Shown piece after piece: positions 17,130-25,437 of a DNA stretch of 64,000 nucleotides. Location of the stretch: NCBI GenBank assembly GCA_018814305.1, contig JAHJAA010000073.1:49043-113042 (forward strand), in the 5' to 3' direction. The notes under the pieces are model-generated. The model ran no database searches and was not told the origin of the DNA. It saw only the letters and a list, made by a program, of their open reading frames with translations. Numbering within the stretch: position 1 is the stretch's first letter; every line of letters starts with the position of its first letter. Source of the DNA: Pseudomonadota bacterium. GTDB lineage: Bacteria > Desulfobacterota > Desulfobulbia > Desulfobulbales > JAGXFP01. Both the position numbers and the translations under genes were made by a program.

Positions 17130-18083
17130 CTATTGAATCATTCCTTCTGTTTTGTCCGTGCCGGTTTCCTCTTGAACGATATAAACCGGCCGGTTCTTGA
17201 CCTCATCAAAGACCCGGGCAAGATAGATCCCCACCAGACCGGCGGCCATCAGATTGGCGGAACCGAAGAAGAGGACCAGCACAGTCAGAGAAGTCCACCC
17301 GCTGACCGCAGTACCGAAAAAACGGGAAACCAGGGCCTGAATCAGAAGGATCAGGGAGAGGAACAGACCGATGCCGCCAAGCCCCAGGACCCATGACAAT
17401 GGTTTCGCAGTATAGGCGGTGATGGCCGAAATTGCCAGGCCGGCTAACTGCCGGGTGGACCAGTTGCTCTTCCCGGCCAGCCGTTCCTTGACTGTAAAGG
17501 GAACGCGGACCTCTCGAAATCCGACCCAGGTGGACATGCCCCGGAAAAATCGGATCCGTTCCTGCATGGTGATAACGGCATCAACTACCCTGCGATCCAA
17601 TAGGCGGTAATCGGAACCGCCGGTCAAGTCGATCCCGGTGAGCGAGTGCATCAGGCGGTTGAAAAGCCAGGCCGCCAGTTGGCTGAACAGGGAATCCGTG
17701 GATCGGTTGGCTTTACAGGCGACCACAATATCCGCCTTACCTTGCTGCCAGGGGGCCAGGAGCTCTGGAAGAAGCTCGGGAGGGTGTTGACCATCTCCGT
17801 CCATGATCACGACTCCGCTGCCCATGGCATGTTCAAGGCCTGCCAGCATGGCCGCCTCCTTGCCGAAATTTCGTGAGAAGCGGAGCCCTCTTATCCTCGG
17901 GTTGCGGGCAGCTAAGCTGGTGACAACCTCATAGGTCCGGTCCAGGCTGCCGTCGTCAATCAGAATGATCTCATATGAAAGCGAGAGGGGGGCCAGGACC
18001 TGCTCGAGCTGGTTCGTCAGAGAGGGGAGGGAGGCCTCTTCATTAAAGAGCGGAATTATCAGGCTGAGGTCGATTTTTTTCAT
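17130..18083 (-). CDS. GtrB-like family 2 glycosyltransferase (undecaprenyl-phosphate sugar transferase)
   Basis: 317 residues. The cytosolic GT-A domain has LSLIIPLFNEEASLP, the nucleotide-binding LIDDGS, the DGDGQHPPE segment with the metal-binding DxD-type site and GGSDYRLLDR. Two C-terminal membrane helices (about 228-252 and 265-290) anchor it. The family makes polyprenyl-phosphate sugars (GtrB, ArnC, DPM1). It is the first gene of the minus-strand series that ends with GtrA, so it probably supplies the lipid-linked sugar for modification of a surface polymer or protein. Confidence 0.92.
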   Translation of the reverse strand: MKKIDLSLIIPLFNEEASLPSLTNQLEQVLAPLSLSYEIILIDDGSLDRTYEVVTSLAARNPRIRGLRFSRNFGKEAAMLAGLEHAMGSGVVIMDGDGQHPPELLPELLAPWQQGKADIVVACKANRSTDSLFSQLAAWLFNRLMHSLTGIDLTGGSDYRLLDRRVVDAVITMQERIRFFRGMSTWVGFREVRVPFTVKERLAGKSNWSTRQLAGLAISAITAYTAKPLSWVLGLGGIGLFLSLILLIQALVSRFFGTAVSGWTSLTVLVLFFGSANLMAAGLVGIYLARVFDEVKNRPVYIVQEETGTDKTEGMIQ

Positions 18084-18280
18084 AGTATGGGAATGGGTGG
18101 TCTCGTTAACATCAGATTATTTTTCAAAAAATACCCTTTTTCCATGTAGAGAGCTTGTTTTTTATCGGCTGTTTTCCGATTTTTGGTGGTTCATCTCGGG
18201 GGGTATGGAATACAATAAAAAACAGATCGTCGGTGGATGACGAATGGTGCCTGTGGTGGAAATTTTCCAGGAGGTAAAAA

Positions 18281-18919
18281 ATGCAGGGCCGCATATTGTT
18301 GGTGGAAGATAATCCGGTCAATGCCCGGATTTTGTCAAGTCTTTTGGCGGAACAGGGATATACTGTTCAGGTCAGTCATAGCGGCGAGGGTTGTCTGGAG
18401 CGAATGGGTGATGGTGATTTTGATCTGATTCTTCTGGATATCATGATGCCGGGGATCTCCGGAATTGAAGTCCTGCTCTGGATTCGTGAGCGGTGGAAAC
18501 CGGTGGAACTGCCGGTGATCATGGTCAGTTCCATCGATGATAATGAGCGGATCGTCCAGGCCCTTGAGCTTGGCGCTAATGACTATTTGACTAAACCGGT
18601 CCATATCGGCATTGCCGTGGCCCGGATTAGTACTCAGTTGGCCGCCGCCGCCTTTCACCGGGAATCGGTGCGATTTCAGAAGATGCAGGCGATCAAGGCC
18701 ATGGTGGTGACCTATAATCATGAGATCAATAATCCCCTGACCATCGCCATGGCCGAGGTCGCTATTGCCATGGAAAGGGGGAGCACCGAGCATCTCTATC
18801 GTGCCCACGAGGCAATGATCCGCATTACAGAGATTGTCAAAAAGATCCGGGAGGTGACCAGTGGCGAGGATGTTGAGCTGGCCAATTATCCCATGGGCGA
18901 AAAGATGATCAAGTTTTGA
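18281..18919 (+). CDS. Response regulator fused to an orphan histidine-phosphotransfer-like helix pair
   Basis: 212 residues. Residues 1-120 are a full receiver with Asp9/Asp10, phosphoacceptor Asp53 and Lys105. The rest (about 130-195) looks like the dimerisation and phosphotransfer (DHp, HisKA) part of a histidine kinase: VVTYNHEINNPLTIAMAEV with His147 in an HEINNPL box. No ATP-binding domain follows, so the protein could accept phosphate but not autophosphorylate. Good GGAGG ribosome site, divergent from the GtrB gene. Output is unknown; it may act with a separate kinase. Confidence 0.85.
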   Translation: MQGRILLVEDNPVNARILSSLLAEQGYTVQVSHSGEGCLERMGDGDFDLILLDIMMPGISGIEVLLWIRERWKPVELPVIMVSSIDDNERIVQALELGANDYLTKPVHIGIAVARISTQLAAAAFHRESVRFQKMQAIKAMVVTYNHEINNPLTIAMAEVAIAMERGSTEHLYRAHEAMIRITEIVKKIREVTSGEDVELANYPMGEKMIKF

Positions 18920-18958
18920 TCATGACGGAAAAAAAGTTTAATGTTGGACGTTCCGTCA
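18905..18958. repeat. Two small inverted repeats after the response regulator gene
   Basis: ATGATCAA (18905-18912) pairs with TTGATCAT (18916-18923) across the stop codon, and TGACGGAA (18923-18930) pairs with TTCCGTCA (18951-18958). Neither has a T tract, so they are weak terminator candidates at best. Confidence 0.35.
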
Positions 18959-19082
18959 GGTTATGAGCGGAAATGAATGAACGGGTGGCGGTGAGGGGCA
19001 GTCTGTGGTAAAAACCGTGCTTTGTTTGTCTCCCGTCGTCTGGCGCGGATTTTCTTAATAATGTTGATGAAATGGTGATATC

Positions 19083-19601
19083 ATGAGTGATGATGCGAAA
19101 ATTACAGCGGTGATTGAGACCTCGAAGGGTCCTATCCGTCTCAACCTTTTTGGGGATCGGGTGCCCAATACGGTGGCGAACTTTATCAATCTGGCTCGGC
19201 GGGGTTTTTACGATAATCTGAAATTTCATCGGGTGATTCCAGATTTTATGGTCCAAGGTGGTTGTCCCAAGGGGACCGGAACCGGCGGGCCTGGGTATAA
19301 TTTTGCCGATGAATTCGACCGGGAACTTCGCCATGATCGTCCCGGAATTCTTTCCATGGCCAATGCCGGTCCCAATACCAACGGCAGCCAGTTTTTTATC
19401 ACCCACGTTCCCACTTCCTGGCTGGACGGAAAACATTCCGTATTTGGCGCGGTGGTTGACGAGACCGATCAAGCGGTGGTGAATGCCATTGCCCAGGGTG
19501 ATCAACTGAAGTCCATCACCATTCAAGGGAATGCCGATGAACTCATGGCTGGAGCTGCCGATCTTTTGGCCCAATGGAATAAGGTCTTGGACAGCAAGTA
19601 A
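19083..19601 (+). CDS. Cyclophilin-type peptidyl-prolyl cis-trans isomerase
   Basis: 172 residues, cytosolic (no signal peptide), standard single-domain cyclophilin. The active-site blocks [23 protein letters not shown] and [10 protein letters not shown] are complete. It speeds prolyl isomerisation during protein folding. A 30-residue C-terminal extension ([18 protein letters not shown]) is slightly longer than the minimal domain. Single gene; its terminator lies inside the 3' end of the convergent ygiQ-like gene. Confidence 0.95.
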   Translation: MSDDAKITAVIETSKGPIRLNLFGDRVPNTVANFINLARRGFYDNLKFHRVIPDFMVQGGCPKGTGTGGPGYNFADEFDRELRHDRPGILSMANAGPNTNGSQFFITHVPTSWLDGKHSVFGAVVDETDQAVVNAIAQGDQLKSITIQGNADELMAGAADLLAQWNKVLDSK

Positions 19602-19634
19602 CTGATCGCCAGCAATAAGACCTGGAAGCTACTT

Positions 19635-21434
19635 TTAAGTTGCTTTCCTCGTTTTCCAGGAAGCCCTGGGCAGATGTTTTTTTCTGCCAGGGCTTTTTTT
19701 ATCTTTACCCAGGGTGATTCCTTCCAGAACCTGTCGTTGTTTGCGACGCTCAAGCTCATTCTTGGCCACGGGAATCGGTTTGCCGGTGTCGCGGTCGAGA
19801 CCGCTGACATACATGGCGGTGGCAAGGGTTCCCGGGGTGGGAGTGAAGTCCTGGAACTGGCGGACGGAGATCCCGAGTTGTTTGATTTCGGCGGCGAGGT
19901 GGGCCATGTGTTGCTCGGTGCAGCCGGGGTGGGAGGCGATAAAGTAGGGCGTAAATCGGATCTCTTTGCCAGCTTGGCTGGCGATTTTACGGCAGGTGTT
20001 GAGAAATTCGCGGATGAGATGACCGCCCGGCTTGTGCATCAGGCGGAGGACTTCAGGATCGGTGTGTTCCGGGGCGATCTTCATGGTGCCAGGGAGATGA
20101 TCCCGGATGATTTTACCCAGCAGGCGGTGGGTCGTGAGCAAAAGTTCCATTCTTAACCCTGATGAGATGTGGATATGTTTGACCCCTGGAATTTCGGAGC
20201 AGCGCTCCAGAAGAGCCAGGAAGCGATCCTCGTTGGGTGATAGGTTTTTGCACAGCTTGGGAAAAAAACAGTCTTGTTTGGGGCAGCCGCCGATGGCGCA
20301 GGAGGTTCCGTAAAGGTTGGCGGTGGGGCCGCCGAGGTCGCTGATGGTGCCCTGGAAGAAGTCGGTTGCTGCTACCTCCCGGACCTCCCGGGTGATTGAG
20401 TCGACGCTTCGGCTGATCACCAGAGGTCCCTGGTGACGGGTGATGGCACAGAAGGAACAGTTGCCGGAGCATCCCCGGACAATAGTGATGGAGTCGCGGA
20501 TCATCCGCCAGGCCGGGACATCCGGGGTGGCGGGATGGGGCCGCCGTTGGAAGGGCAGGGAGTAGAGCTGGTCAAGTTCCGGGGGGGTAAGGGGGGCTGC
20601 CGGTGAATTTTGCCAAAGGAACAAAGATTTCTGGGCCTGACTGAGTGGTTTATTGGATCCGGCGCGGCAGGCTCGGTCGATGTCTTGCTCGGCGACCATG
20701 AATTGCCTTGGATCTCTAGCGATTTCATCCCAGGAGGGCAGGATCATTGACGGGGAGAGTTTTTGGCGTTCAGCGAATTCTCGTTCGGTTAATTTTTCAC
20801 AGGTTCCGGCAATATCGGTCAGGGGGAGGTTTCGGTCCAATCGTCGGGCGATTTCCAGTACACTCCACTCACCCATCCCGTAAACCACAAGATCAGCCTT
20901 GGCATCGGTGAGCACTGAGCTGCGCAAACGCTCCTGTTGATAATCAAAATGGATGAATCGTCTCAGTGAAGCCTCCAGGCCGCCGAGGATGATGGGTACT
21001 CCGGGCCAGGCCTCCCGCGCTAAAGCGGTGTAGCGGATGGTGGCCCGGTCGGGACGGCGTCGTTCTTTTTTCAGCCGTTCCTCTCCGAAGTAGGGATTGC
21101 CCCCTGGTGAATAGGCATCTTGATCGCGAACCTTGCCGTTCCCGGTGTAATTGGCCACGATTGAATCCAGGTTGCCTGAGGTGATCCCACAGAACAGGCG
21201 TGGCGGTGGTAAGGCTTTGAAGGAGCGGGCGTCGAGGTGATAGGGCTGGGGCAGTATGGCCACCCGATACCCATGATGGCTGAGCCAGCGGCCGATCAGG
21301 CTGATTCCGAATGAGGGGTGGTCTACATAGGCATCGCCGGTAATCAGAACAATGTCCGGACGATCCCAACCCCGGGCGAGAATCTCGGCACGGGTGGTCG
21401 GTAAAAAGCTCTTTTGAAGATCGGCTGGCTGCAT
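19635..21434 (-). CDS. ygiQ: YgiQ-family radical SAM protein
   Basis: 599 residues. The N-terminal region (PDIVLITGDAYVDHPSFG, and ILGGLEASLRRFIHFDYQ) and the central radical SAM cluster motif GCSGNCSFC (Cys322, Cys326, Cys329) match the YgiQ family, as do the C-terminal ISSGLRMELL, EHTDPEVLRLMHKPGG and VRQFQDFTPTPGT blocks. The family is a widespread 4Fe-4S radical SAM enzyme of unknown reaction. It is a little shorter than many members and has a basic tail (KKSPGRKKHLPRASWKTRK). Single gene. Confidence 0.93.
   Translation of the reverse strand: MQPADLQKSFLPTTRAEILARGWDRPDIVLITGDAYVDHPSFGISLIGRWLSHHGYRVAILPQPYHLDARSFKALPPPRLFCGITSGNLDSIVANYTGNGKVRDQDAYSPGGNPYFGEERLKKERRRPDRATIRYTALAREAWPGVPIILGGLEASLRRFIHFDYQQERLRSSVLTDAKADLVVYGMGEWSVLEIARRLDRNLPLTDIAGTCEKLTEREFAERQKLSPSMILPSWDEIARDPRQFMVAEQDIDRACRAGSNKPLSQAQKSLFLWQNSPAAPLTPPELDQLYSLPFQRRPHPATPDVPAWRMIRDSITIVRGCSGNCSFCAITRHQGPLVISRSVDSITREVREVAATDFFQGTISDLGGPTANLYGTSCAIGGCPKQDCFFPKLCKNLSPNEDRFLALLERCSEIPGVKHIHISSGLRMELLLTTHRLLGKIIRDHLPGTMKIAPEHTDPEVLRLMHKPGGHLIREFLNTCRKIASQAGKEIRFTPYFIASHPGCTEQHMAHLAAEIKQLGISVRQFQDFTPTPGTLATAMYVSGLDRDTGKPIPVAKNELERRKQRQVLEGITLGKDKKSPGRKKHLPRASWKTRKAT
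19662..19700 (+). terminator. Terminator of the cyclophilin gene, embedded in the convergent coding region
   Basis: Arms 19662-19674 and 19683-19694 pair over 12 bp with one bulged G, followed by a run of seven T. It lies 60 bases after the cyclophilin stop and inside the last codons of the convergent radical SAM gene (stop at 19635), so the Lys/Arg-rich tail of that protein is partly dictated by the hairpin. Confidence 0.8.
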
Positions 21435-21656
21435 CGTGAGGTGCCTGTAGCGATGGATAATAAGGTGATCTGGATTCTACTAATATAACAAACAATTTAC
21501 ATTGGGTGGAAAATGATGAATAAGTGATTCTAGGAGCCTGTCGGATTAAGACATGAATCTGCTGCAAATTCGAGAAATCGGCCCAGATTCCTGGTGGAAG
21601 ATCCCTCAACTTATCAGCCAACTTTAAACGTATACCTTTATACAATAAACTTATTT

Positions 21657-22550
21657 ATGCCTGACTTCATTATCCATTTTCCGGTCTCCGGGGTAACCAC
21701 CTGGTATTTCCTTCCCACGGTTGTGGGCTTTTTTCTGGCCTATTTCGGGGCCATGGCCGGGGTTACCGGCGCCTTTCTGTTGATCCCTTTTCAGATGAGT
21801 GTCCTCGGTTATACCTCCCCAGGGGTTTCCGCTACTAATTTTGTCTATAATATTGTGGCCATTCCTGGCACGGTCTGGCGGTATGGCCGGGAAGGAAGGT
21901 TGTGTTGGCCATTGGTAGCGACCATCTCGGCTGGGAGTCTGCCGGGGATTGCGGCGGGCTACTGGGTCAGGATGGTTTTTCTCACCGATCCGCGCTTTTT
22001 TAGACCGTTTGTGGGGGGGGTGCTGCTCTATCTCGCCTGGCTGATGTTTCGTGGTCTTCGGAAAAAAAGGTCGGTGGGTGAGAAGTCTGGCCCGGGGAAA
22101 TTAGCCCGGATCGGCTCGATGCAGTATGGGATGAGCCGGATGAGTTATGAATTTGATGGGGTGAACTATTCCTTTGATCCTCGACCGCTGTTCGCGGTGG
22201 CCTTGTTGGTGGGGATTGTGGGTGGGGCCTTCGGGATCGGTGGGGGGGCGGTGCTGGCCCCGTTTTGTATCGCAGTTTTGCAACTGCCGGTCCATAGCAT
22301 CGCTGGGGCCTCGTTGCTGGGTACCCTTCTGAGTTCGCTTGTTGGTGTAGGGGTGTATACCCTGGGAGGTTTGGGTGGTGCGGAGAGTCGGCCTGATTTC
22401 CTTCTGGGGGGTCTGTTCGGGATTGGGGGAATGACCGGGGGATATCTCGGGGCGCGGACCCAAAAATATGTAAAACAGCAACCGATTAAAATCGGCCTCT
22501 TTGTGGTGCTGGTGGTGGTTGCTGCCCGTTACATTTTGGCTGTGTTATAA
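21657..22550 (+). CDS. TSUP-family (TauE/SafE) permease
   Basis: 297 residues from ATG 21657; an upstream GTG at 21594 would add a non-membrane leader and is less likely. Eight or so membrane helices in two repeats, with the family glycine-rich GAMAGVTGAFLLIP in the first and VGGAFGIGGGAVLAP in the second, separated by a cytosolic loop (about 135-170). TSUP proteins move sulfite, sulfonates or other small organic anions. Substrate unknown; it stands alone, convergent with a diguanylate cyclase gene. Confidence 0.9.
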   Translation: MPDFIIHFPVSGVTTWYFLPTVVGFFLAYFGAMAGVTGAFLLIPFQMSVLGYTSPGVSATNFVYNIVAIPGTVWRYGREGRLCWPLVATISAGSLPGIAAGYWVRMVFLTDPRFFRPFVGGVLLYLAWLMFRGLRKKRSVGEKSGPGKLARIGSMQYGMSRMSYEFDGVNYSFDPRPLFAVALLVGIVGGAFGIGGGAVLAPFCIAVLQLPVHSIAGASLLGTLLSSLVGVGVYTLGGLGGAESRPDFLLGGLFGIGGMTGGYLGARTQKYVKQQPIKIGLFVVLVVVAARYILAVL

Positions 22551-22576
22551 ATAGAGCCTTTTGCAAAAGGCTCTAT
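22551..22576. terminator. Perfect hairpin between convergent genes
   Basis: A 26-base perfect palindrome (ATAGAGCCTTTTG and its complement) directly follows the TSUP stop codon. There is no T tract on either side beyond the stem, so termination strength is uncertain. Confidence 0.55.
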
Positions 22577-22598
22577 ATTCTGTCTTCAATTCCTTCCA

Positions 22599-23585
22599 TC
22601 ACTCGTAATTCGCAACACCCTCCAGTTTTTTCTGCTTTTTATGCTCGTACATCAATTGGTCGGCCTGGATCATCAGGTCGGCGATGCTGCAGGGGCGGTC
22701 ATGGTCGTAATGCACCGTGCCGAGGCTGAGCTGGATCTGGAATGGCCTGTTGCCCTGGTTGGCTTGCTCTAGAGCCTCATGGAGTCGCTTAACCACTGCT
22801 TCCTGGCTGTTGTCGCCCTTGCGGTCGGTGATCAGGACGGTGAATTCATCTCCGCCGACCCGGCCGATCAGATCCGCCTGGCGGAAGGTTTTTTTGAGTA
22901 TCCGGGCGGTTTCCATCAGGGCCTCGTCGCCGGCGGAATGGCCATGGGTGTCATTGATCCATTTCATATTGTCAAAGTCGGCATAGAGGAGAAAGACATC
23001 GTCGTTGCCGCGGCAGGCCAATTTCAATTGCTTATCGGCAAGGGTCATGAAGCCCCGCCGGTTAAAGACCTCAGTCATTCCGTCGGTGATGGAGATATGG
23101 TGGAGTTGGGCTTCATACTCTTTGCGTTCGGTGATATTGTGGATGAAGATCGTAAATTCGCAACGTTCGTCCACTCGGGTGAGAACCACGGCCAGTTCCA
23201 CGGGAACTTCAAAGTCTTCATGGTAGAGGATTGCGGCCTCGATTTGTTTCCCAAAAACATGGCCGCGCCGTCCATTGATGACATCCGGGAGATACGTTTG
23301 ATGCATGTGGCGATAACGGTGGGGGATGATCTTGAAGATCGATTGGCCGATTATCTCCTCTTTGGTCCAACCGCAGAGCAGTTCTGCCGGGCCAGGCCAT
23401 TCAACAACCAGTCCCTGGTCGTTGACCACAATGATTGCATGAATGGCCGACTCAAGAATGGCCTGGAGGCGGACATGTTCCGCCCGTTGCTCGTTCACCT
23501 GAGCGCTGAGAGTGGCCACTTTCGCCTGCAACTCAGCGATGGTCGAGGCCTGTTGTTTCGCTGAAAGCTTTGGTGTGGTAGGCAT
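22599..23585 (-). CDS. PAS-GGDEF diguanylate cyclase
   Basis: 328 residues, cytosolic. An N-terminal coiled coil (about 10-40) is followed by a PAS domain (about 40-155, ending FTIFIHNITERKEYEAQL) and a GGDEF domain. The active loop RVGGDEF is intact (GGDEF at 244-248), and the inhibitory I-site RQAD (235-238) lies exactly five residues upstream, so feedback inhibition by c-di-GMP is expected. The enzyme makes c-di-GMP from two GTP. The PAS ligand is unknown. Single gene. Confidence 0.93.
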   Translation of the reverse strand: MPTTPKLSAKQQASTIAELQAKVATLSAQVNEQRAEHVRLQAILESAIHAIIVVNDQGLVVEWPGPAELLCGWTKEEIIGQSIFKIIPHRYRHMHQTYLPDVINGRRGHVFGKQIEAAILYHEDFEVPVELAVVLTRVDERCEFTIFIHNITERKEYEAQLHHISITDGMTEVFNRRGFMTLADKQLKLACRGNDDVFLLYADFDNMKWINDTHGHSAGDEALMETARILKKTFRQADLIGRVGGDEFTVLITDRKGDNSQEAVVKRLHEALEQANQGNRPFQIQLSLGTVHYDHDRPCSIADLMIQADQLMYEHKKQKKLEGVANYE

Positions 23586-23783
23586 GGATACAGGTTCCTC
23601 CGAATGTGAACAATTATAATTGTCAGGTTGTCTGACTGAAGATAGTAGTATGAACTGTTCAGGTCAAGGATTATTTTAGGCAAAAAAACAGGCGGATATT
23701 AAAGGTAAATAGAAACTGTTTGCAGGAAGCTTTTGCTTCGCAAAAGGAAGCAGGTTGGAGCGGAGTGGGGATCAGTCTCAAGA

Positions 23784-23984
23784 TTAGGGATCATCAAGCT
23801 TTTCGAGGTTTACAGGTGAGAATATTTGACAGTTCAGGCCGGAGGAGACCCGAACCGTGATGGCCGGGAGTTGCCGGCCTTTGAAACCCATGGCCTTGCA
23901 GCCATAGGGATGGAGTGGTTCATGGGTGATATAGAAATAGGCACAACGGAAGCAGTTGGGCCGCTTTTCAGCCGGGCTGGTCAT
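23784..23984 (-). CDS. Small conserved Cys-rich protein at the end of the crcB-lptFG operon
   Basis: 66 residues from ATG 23984; ATG 23996 is possible but has no ribosome site. It contains CFRCAYFYITHEPLHPYGC and a later GLNCQIF, four Cys that could bind a metal. It overlaps the end of the BcrA-like activator by 17 bases, so it is co-translated with it. I do not recognise a named function. Confidence 0.7.
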   Translation of the reverse strand: MTSPAEKRPNCFRCAYFYITHEPLHPYGCKAMGFKGRQLPAITVRVSSGLNCQIFSPVNLEKLDDP

Positions 23985-24642
23985 AATGATTCTCATTCAT
24001 GGCCAGGCTCCTCTTTAGCCCAGCGAGCAGGACAAACCGACCGAGGACCACAACGTCGCAAGGGAAGCTTTTAACAAAGAGTGCGTTGTCGCAGAGGCCA
24101 CCGGACAGATATATCTTGGCTGGCGAGCCGGCAAAGCGATAGGCGTTGACGGCAATCCCCTTAACAAAGCGGGCCACGGCCTCGGCCTCTGGTATTCCGG
24201 TGGTAATTGCATCGAAGATACTGCTTATTCCGAGGACCCCGCAGGTGACGGAGAGGGTTCGATCCGGGACCGCCATGCTTGTGAAGTCCAAGTTGAAATA
24301 GCGTTCCAGAAGTTCGATGGTGAACCCCATGGACGCGCCGCATTCGGCATTCCAGCCCATGTCCTGCAACTGCCCCCCCTGATAACGAACATATTTAAGA
24401 TCGCGGCTGCCACAGTCCAGCAGCAGGTAATCCGGTTCGCCGATCAGTTCTTCGCCCCCCCTGGCCAGGGCGATCAATTCGTTGACATAGGCCTTGCAGA
24501 ACCGGCGGGCGTTATGGCCGGTGGCCAGGTCGACGCGCCGGTCTTTATCCAGTTCGCGGGTTGCGATAATAGTTGGTTCCGGTTGGGACTGGTCCAGGTC
24601 GAGAATTTTGGTATAGGAGGTTCCAAAGTCGGCCAAAATCAT
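23968..24642 (-). CDS. BadF/BadG/BcrA/BcrD-like ASKHA ATPase (reductive activator type)
   Basis: 224 residues. ASKHA nucleotide-binding motifs: LADFGTSYTKILDLD (phosphate 1), LLDCGSRDLKYVRYQ (phosphate 2) and IYLSGGLCDNALFVKSF (adenosine). WNAECGASMGFTIELL resembles the Cys region that binds the bridging 4Fe-4S cluster in 2-hydroxyacyl-CoA dehydratase activators, and SVTCGVLGIS adds another Cys. Such ATPases use ATP to push electrons at low potential into a partner. Its partner here is probably the overlapping upstream gene. It is shorter than typical BcrA/D. Confidence 0.85.
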   Translation of the reverse strand: MILADFGTSYTKILDLDQSQPEPTIIATRELDKDRRVDLATGHNARRFCKAYVNELIALARGGEELIGEPDYLLLDCGSRDLKYVRYQGGQLQDMGWNAECGASMGFTIELLERYFNLDFTSMAVPDRTLSVTCGVLGISSIFDAITTGIPEAEAVARFVKGIAVNAYRFAGSPAKIYLSGGLCDNALFVKSFPCDVVVLGRFVLLAGLKRSLAMNENHYDQPG

Positions 24643-25421
24643 CGGTTTACCCCCGAGAGTTCCAAAAAAGCCTCTATCTTGGCCTTGGCGCTGCTGCCGG
24701 TATGAAGATCAATATCCAGGAAGAGCGCCCGGGGATGACGGCGGGCCAGGTGCTTGGCCAGAGCGGTTTTTGCACAGAAGGTCTGGGCAAAGAAAATCGT
24801 GGGGATGCTTAAGTTGCAGTGGACTTCCAGGGCGGTATCGGCCGGGGTTTTGTTCTCCATACACCGGCTCCAACCATAAATATGGGTGGTGGCCGGGAAG
24901 TGCTCAAGGATGGAAAAATCCCGGGGGGGCACCCCCCAGAACCCGGCCTCCGGCAGGCATGGTTGATAGTCGCCGGAAGGAGCGGCCGACTTAACGCCCT
25001 CGGTGATGAGCGACATCTTTTCAATAAGGCCCAGTTTCGTACGGCAGATTGAGGTGCCGAAAGGGTGGTTGTCCTGATTGATCGTGGTGATTACCGGGAT
25101 GGCCAGTTCTTCCTTGAGGATGGTGGCGACGTGGAATGCCGCATCACATTTCCCCGGACCCACATCAATAACAATGGCATCAAGGGGCAGATGAATGGCA
25201 TTTAAGACCACGGTACGCAGAATGGCGCAATAGACCCGAGGCAACAGATCCAGGGTGGTTTCCATGTCTTCTCGGACCAGGAGGGCGTCCAGATCGAAGA
25301 TCTCGATATTACGGGTGTTCAAGGTCTGGATCACCGCCAGTGGCGGGACCCCGACGATCCCCACCCGTTGGAGGGGGTGCTGAGTGAGGAAGAGCAATTC
25401 GTTTGGGAGAGTTGCGGGCAT
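24639..25421 (-). CDS. Probable partner protein of the BcrA-like activator, unknown function
   Basis: 260 residues, cytosolic. It contains several Cys in short conserved-looking contexts: GPGKCDAAFH, YQPCLPEAGFWG, GWSRCMENKT, EVHCNLS and FAQTFCAKT. This could fit an iron-sulfur protein or an electron-accepting partner related to HgdB-like or double-cubane proteins, though I cannot confirm the family. Its last four bases overlap the activator gene and it starts 16 bases after lptG, so it belongs to the same transcript. Confidence 0.7.
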   Translation of the reverse strand: MPATLPNELLFLTQHPLQRVGIVGVPPLAVIQTLNTRNIEIFDLDALLVREDMETTLDLLPRVYCAILRTVVLNAIHLPLDAIVIDVGPGKCDAAFHVATILKEELAIPVITTINQDNHPFGTSICRTKLGLIEKMSLITEGVKSAAPSGDYQPCLPEAGFWGVPPRDFSILEHFPATTHIYGWSRCMENKTPADTALEVHCNLSIPTIFFAQTFCAKTALAKHLARRHPRALFLDIDLHTGSSAKAKIEAFLELSGVNR

Positions 25422-25437
25422 GTTCGGCCTGGCTGGA

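Noticed and set aside
21530..21600. Possible insertion-sequence end near GGAGCCTGTCGGATTAAG
   Set aside because: The phrase looked like a repeat end but no partner copy or transposase is visible in the window.
22779..23564. 261-codon plus-strand frame
   Set aside because: Antisense to the PAS-GGDEF gene, whose motifs are all in the minus-strand frame.
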